From contig CAINND010000114.1 in NCBI GenBank assembly GCA_903851035.1, positions 1 to 64,000 on the forward strand: a stretch of DNA of 64,000 bases, read 5' to 3'. Positions 61,298-64,000 of the stretch are shown one piece after another. The position numbers were made by a program, and so were the translations under genes. The first letter of the stretch is position 1, and each line of letters starts with the position of its first letter. The notes below the pieces were generated by a model that was not told where the DNA came from, made no database searches, and saw only the letters and a program-made list of their open reading frames with translations. The DNA comes from an uncultured Acidobacteriota bacterium (GTDB lineage Bacteria; Acidobacteriota; Terriglobia; Terriglobales; Acidobacteriaceae).

Positions 61298-61392
61298 CCC
61301 GCCGCGCCCTCAAGCGCAAACTCTGCCGCACGCCAAAAACCTCCCATATGGGAGGTTCTTTCTTCTGAAATTTTGCGGAAGGAAATGGTCGG
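61298..61392. repeat. Direct repeat, left copy (islet boundary)
   Basis: This 95-bp sequence is about 94% identical to 62631-62727. It contains the palindrome AACCTCCCATATGGGAGGTT and ends with TGGTCGG, the reverse complement of the tRNA-Pro 3' end. At the right copy the same sequence adjoins the tRNA gene, whereas here the similarity stops after TGGTCGG. Confidence 0.88.
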
Positions 61393-61465
61393 CCTTAGCG
61401 GACGATTTTAGAACTTTCTGGCTACTGGCGGGATAAAGCGAGCCTCCCGGCTCACTAGAAAAGAG

Positions 61466-61486
61466 CCCCACTCGAGCCAAAAGGAG
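61466..61486. repeat. Islet inverted repeat, left copy
   Basis: CCCCACTCGAGCCAAAAGGAG is the reverse complement of 62584-62603 with one C/T difference and one missing base. The pair lies inside the direct repeats. Confidence 0.7.
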
Positions 61487-61516
61487 AGGTGTTAGACCAG
61501 CCGCTCTATTTATCAC

Positions 61517-61550
61517 CCACCCTCTTGCACAGGTGCCGCGACAAGGGTGG
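61517..61550. repeat. REP-like hairpin
   Basis: CCACCCTCTTG can pair with CAAGGGTGG (one bulged C) around a 14-nt loop. It is a small palindromic element of the kind dispersed in acidobacterial intergenic regions (family assignment from memory). Confidence 0.5.
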
Positions 61551-61643
61551 GGCATCACCGGTGAACTGGACTGGAAAGGGTGGGCCAGCCCCCCAAAATG
61601 TTACTGAATGAAGTTGGTGCTAATATGTTGGCGGATAACACAA

Positions 61644-62441
61644 ATGACAATCGACAGATGGTTAGCTTTAATTGGGGTTTTACTTGGTGCTGCTGGCTGT
61701 GTACTTGCGGTATGGTTTTATCGTCGGTCAGAGAAGAAGCGTATTCCTACGTTTGTCGTGCACCCAAATAAACGACTCTTAGCTCACCCTGCTCTCGCGC
61801 AAGTTGAGTTAATGTCGATTCAACACAACAACCGGAATGTCGGCAACAATGGCATCACAGAATTGCAAATTCACTTTTGGAATAGTGGCAATTTACCTTT
61901 ACTACAAAGTGACATACTTGAGCAGTTCGCAATCCATATTCCAGCCACAATCCTTTACTTTGAAGTTATAAAGCTGAGTCGCTCTGTCGTTCACTTACAA
62001 TTGTCGCGCTCCACAAAATCGGATGAGGAATTAATTCTCTCCTTTACCGTACTCGAACCGGGTGATGGTGGAACGTTGCGAATTGTATATGACGGTCTAC
62101 CCGAGGAACCCATCGCGTTCACTGGGGCGTGTGTTGGTGCGATGAGGCCCACCGTATTACCATCAGACCCCATGTACTTCAGTTCGATATCGAACCGGAT
62201 TTACAATGCTTTTGAGATTCCGATCATGGTTCTTTTGATCACGGGAGTTGTTTTTCCTACTGTCTTCGGAATTACATGGGTAATTCGTCGACTATTTGGT
62301 GAACGAGTATTGGTCATTGTTTCGCTCGTAGTAATGTCTTTGCTTCTCATATGGGTAGTCACCACTGTGATCTGGAATCAGTACAAGCGGATCACCGCGA
62401 AATATGTTCCCCCTGATGTCAGGACTGAATCTCAGAGATAA
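61644..62441 (+). CDS. AT-rich islet membrane protein of unknown function
   Basis: The 265-residue product has an N-terminal membrane segment (WLALIGVLLGAAGCVLAVWF). A basic patch YRRSEKKRIPTFVV and a soluble beta-rich domain of about 150 residues follow (HFWNSGNLPLLQSDIL, then LSFTVLEPGDGGTLRIVYDG). Two C-terminal membrane segments (IPIMVLLITGVVFPTVFG and VLVIVSLVVMSLLLIWVV) complete it. Base composition is visibly richer in A+T than the rest of the window. It is the only gene in the islet next to tRNA-Pro. No family is recognised; the layout resembles orphan membrane proteins found in mobile or defence-rich islands (recollection, not a match). The ATG at 61644 is chosen so that the first membrane segment follows a short N-terminus. 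Confidence 0.65.
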   Translation: MTIDRWLALIGVLLGAAGCVLAVWFYRRSEKKRIPTFVVHPNKRLLAHPALAQVELMSIQHNNRNVGNNGITELQIHFWNSGNLPLLQSDILEQFAIHIPATILYFEVIKLSRSVVHLQLSRSTKSDEELILSFTVLEPGDGGTLRIVYDGLPEEPIAFTGACVGAMRPTVLPSDPMYFSSISNRIYNAFEIPIMVLLITGVVFPTVFGITWVIRRLFGERVLVIVSLVVMSLLLIWVVTTVIWNQYKRITAKYVPPDVRTESQR

Positions 62442-62453
62442 ATTTCAGGGCGG

Positions 62454-62498
62454 GTGGCCCACATCTGAAACCTCCAAGATGATGGTGCCCCATGTCTG
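62454..62498. repeat. Two GTGsCCCAyrTCTG motifs near islet right end
   Basis: GTGGCCCACATCTG (62454-62467) and GTGCCCCATGTCTG (62485-62498) are two variants of one 14-bp motif spaced 31 bases apart. Confidence 0.5.
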
Positions 62499-62583
62499 CC
62501 TTCTGTTGGCAAACGTGGGTAATCACACTATCGAAAACTGTCAGCATGGATAGACGTTACTCGGCGGGCGTCCCATCCAAGCC

Positions 62584-62603
62584 CTCTTTTGGCTTGAGTG
62601 GGG
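62584..62603. repeat. Islet inverted repeat, right copy
   Basis: CTCTTTTGGCTTGAGTGGGG is the inverted partner of 61466-61486. Confidence 0.7.
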
Positions 62604-62630
62604 GACGTTCCTCGCAAACAGTGTAGGCAC

Positions 62631-62727
62631 CCCGCCGTGCACCCTCAAGCGCAAACTCCGCTGCACGCCAAAAACCTCCCATATGGGAGGCTCTTTCTTC
62701 TGAAATTTTGCGGAAGGAAATGGTCGG
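62631..62727. repeat. Direct repeat, right copy (at tRNA-Pro 3' end)
   Basis: This 97-bp sequence matches 61298-61392 with four or five substitutions and one 2-bp indel. It includes the last seven bases of tRNA-Pro and the tRNA terminator. Confidence 0.88.
62675..62698 (-). terminator. Terminator of tRNA-Pro (inside right direct repeat)
   Basis: On the minus strand GCCTCCCATATGGGAGGTTTTT contains the palindrome CCTCCCATATGGGAGG followed by a T run, about 25-45 bases past the tRNA 3' end. A copy with the same palindrome exists in the left repeat. Confidence 0.75.
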
Positions 62728-62797
62728 GGCGACAGGATTCGAACCTGCGACCCCCTGCGCCCAAGGCAGGTGCGCTACCAGGCTGCGCTACGCCCCG
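62721..62797 (-). tRNA. tRNA-Pro (TGG)
   Basis: On the minus strand CGGGGCG pairs with CGCCCCG. The D-arm is TAGCGCAGCCTGGTAGCGCA, the anticodon stem-loop CCTGC-CTTGGGC-GCAGG gives anticodon TGG, and the T-arm is GCAGG-TTCGAAT-CCTGT. The 3' end is ACCA with CCA encoded. Confidence 0.95.
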
Positions 62798-63100
62798 ACA
62801 TTGCTTGGCCCGCGCCGTTGGCGCAGACCTCACCTTCAAATCCTAGCACAGGCGGCGCCCGACGCCTTTTGCGCTCCCCGTGCCGGGCGTGCACGCGGCG
62901 CAGCCCGGCCTGCGCGGTGGGAGCCGTGTGCACGCAAAAGGTTCAACCCGGCGCGGGATTCGATTACAATTCCTCTTTCGCCCGGCCGGTGCTTTGGCGC
63001 ATGATGGCCACGCGCCTGCCGCGTGCGCTGGGTCGCACACACTGGGACGCACACACGGATGGCTGCGCTTATTTTGCTGCACGCTCCACGGACCTGATTG
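62798..63100. other. Intergenic region between tRNA-Pro and histone-deacetylase gene
   Basis: This 303-bp, very G+C-rich divergent region contains a promoter-like pair at 62942-62970 for the downstream gene. Nothing else is recognised. Confidence 0.5.
62942..62970 (+). promoter_or_regulatory. Possible promoter of histone-deacetylase-family gene
   Basis: TTCAAC (62942-62947) and TACAAT (62965-62970) are separated by 17 bases in an otherwise G+C-rich region, about 130 bases upstream of the start codon. Confidence 0.5.
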
Positions 63101-64000
63101 ATGAGCACTTTTCCGCTGCGGCTGGTTTATTCCGACAAGGCACAGTTGCCCATTGGCGACCACGTCTTCCACTCCGGCAAGTACCGCGCCGTGCTGGAAG
63201 CCCTGCTGGCCAGCGGCCAGTACACGCAGCAGGACGTGCTGAGCGCGCCCTGCGCCCGCGACGAGGACATGCTGCTCGTCCACACCAACCTTTGGATAAA
63301 CAAGCTGAAGCACGGTGCCCTCAGCACTCGCGAGGAGCTGGAGCTGGAGGTGCCGTACAGTCCCGAGCTGGTTGCGGCCTTCTGGCACATGGCCGGAGGC
63401 AGTCTGCTGGCCGCGCAGCAGGCGCTGCGCAACAACTGCTGCGTGCACCTGGGCGGCGGCTTCCACCACGCCTTTGCCGATCACGGCGAGGGCTTCTGCC
63501 TGATCAACGACGTGGCCATCGCCATCCGCGTGCTGCAGCGCGACGGACACATTGCGCGCGCCATGGTGCTGGATTGCGACGTGCACCAGGGCAACGGCAC
63601 GGCGGCCATCTTCGGCACCGGCGACCCGGAGCCTTACCCCAACGTGAACTGGGCCGCCTCCATCAGCCGTCCGCGGCGCCCGGCCAACGTGCGCACCAGC
63701 GCCGTGCGCGACGTCTTCACCATCAGCCTGCACCAGGAGAGCAACTATCCTCACTTCAAGCCCGCCAGCTCCATTGACGTGAACCTGCCCGACGGCACCA
63801 CGGACGACGAGTACATGGAGTGGCTGGAGGTGGCGCTGCAAGGCTCGCTGGAGCGCTTTGAGCCCGAGTTGCTCTGCTACGTCGCCGGCGCCGATCCCTA
63901 TCACGGCGACCAGCTCGGCGGGTTGGGCTTGACCATCGAAGGCCTTAAGCGGCGCGACCGGCGCGTCTTTGAGTTTGCGCGCGATCACGGCATCCCCGTG
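63101..64000 (+). CDS. Histone deacetylase-family protein (partial, 3' end beyond window)
   Basis: Exactly 300 codons are visible from the ATG at 63101 with no stop. STFPLRLVYSDKAQLPIGDHVFHSGKYRAVLEALLA is followed by the zinc and catalytic motifs of the arginase/deacetylase fold: GGGFHHAFADHGEGFCLINDVAIA (catalytic His pair), VLDCDVHQGNGTA (Asp/His zinc ligands) and YVAGADPYHGDQLGGL (third Asp). The family includes histone deacetylases, acetylpolyamine amidohydrolases and acetoin-utilisation AcuC. The actual acetylated substrate is unknown. The C-terminal part lies past the window end. Confidence 0.92.
   Translation, partial: MSTFPLRLVYSDKAQLPIGDHVFHSGKYRAVLEALLASGQYTQQDVLSAPCARDEDMLLVHTNLWINKLKHGALSTREELELEVPYSPELVAAFWHMAGGSLLAAQQALRNNCCVHLGGGFHHAFADHGEGFCLINDVAIAIRVLQRDGHIARAMVLDCDVHQGNGTAAIFGTGDPEPYPNVNWAASISRPRRPANVRTSAVRDVFTISLHQESNYPHFKPASSIDVNLPDGTTDDEYMEWLEVALQGSLERFEPELLCYVAGADPYHGDQLGGLGLTIEGLKRRDRRVFEFARDHGIPV

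Larger units (their letters stand above)
61297..61643. other. 347-bp non-coding left part of the tRNA-Pro islet
   Basis: It holds the left direct repeat, an imperfect inverted repeat partner at 61466-61486 and a hairpin at 61517-61550, then AT-rich sequence leading to the islet gene. No RNA gene or promoter is recognised. Confidence 0.55.

Noticed and set aside
62645-63004. ORFs overlapping tRNA-Pro ([25 protein letters not shown] and [10 protein letters not shown]-type products)
   Set aside because: Both strands of the tRNA give these familiar spurious peptides; they are not genes.

Overview
The window is a gene-dense, high-G+C (roughly 60-65% by eye) bacterial chromosome segment. The gene content fits an Acidobacteriota member, most likely Terriglobia/Acidobacteriaceae. 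This is inferred from several DUF885 and CocE-type secreted hydrolases, a variant DXS with GDAA in place of GDGA, a MerR-TPR protein, a compact ccmF/ccmH cluster, PilZ proteins beside pilT, and many secreted proteins of unknown function. No plasmid, phage or complete insertion sequence is visible. Four single tRNA genes (His-GTG, Arg-TCT, Thr-CGT, Pro-TGG) are present.

Layout. 1-7387 (minus strand): the 5' part of a YchF-type ATPase, a DUF4149 membrane protein, a MoxR ATPase, the HtpX protease, then a tightly overlapping cytochrome c maturation operon (ccmF, ccmH, a CcmI-like small protein and a carboxypeptidase-regulatory-like membrane protein). 7735-13804: secreted hydrolases (DUF885 and CocE/S15), two secreted proteins of unknown function and an isoprenylcysteine-methyltransferase-like membrane protein. 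14051-17606: LolC/E-type permease, NPP-type phosphodiesterase and LolD-type ATPase. 17833-24245: clpC, a glutaredoxin, purB and a divergent dxs. 24251-26576: a TetR regulator with two palindromic operators in its promoter, followed by a 14-TM drug exporter. 26689-28974: 2'-5' RNA ligase-like protein, a UDP-sugar dehydrogenase homologue that has lost its catalytic cysteine, and tRNA-His.

29275-39752: ptb-buk (butyrate branch), an M50 protease preceded by a frameshifted zinc-ribbon membrane gene, an FmdB-type zinc ribbon, a YheT hydrolase, an unknown protein, tRNA-Arg, an MFS transporter, acyl-CoA dehydrogenase plus PilZ protein, the MerR-TPR protein and tRNA-Thr. 40160-53623: an unknown membrane-anchored protein, an ABC-F (YbiT-type) ATPase, a murein-remodelling pair (lytic transglycosylase then AMIN/amidase), alaS, a double-PilZ protein, an AlkA-like glycosylase overlapping recX, and pilT.

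53758-57387: a second TetR regulator with a clear promoter/operator, directly upstream of a DevC-DevA-DevB-like ABC export operon. 57514-61296: ilvE, a TIGR00300-type ornithine cyclodeaminase-like gene, a half-size TauE/SafE protein and a TonB-family protein. 61298-62797: an AT-rich islet bounded by about 95-bp direct repeats, abutting the 3' end of tRNA-Pro and carrying one unrecognised membrane protein. This is the clearest sign of horizontal acquisition. 63101-64000: the start of a histone-deacetylase-family gene that runs off the end.

Strong rho-independent terminators separate most transcription units. Starts were set by Shine-Dalgarno position and family N-termini, so several differ from the longest open frame.
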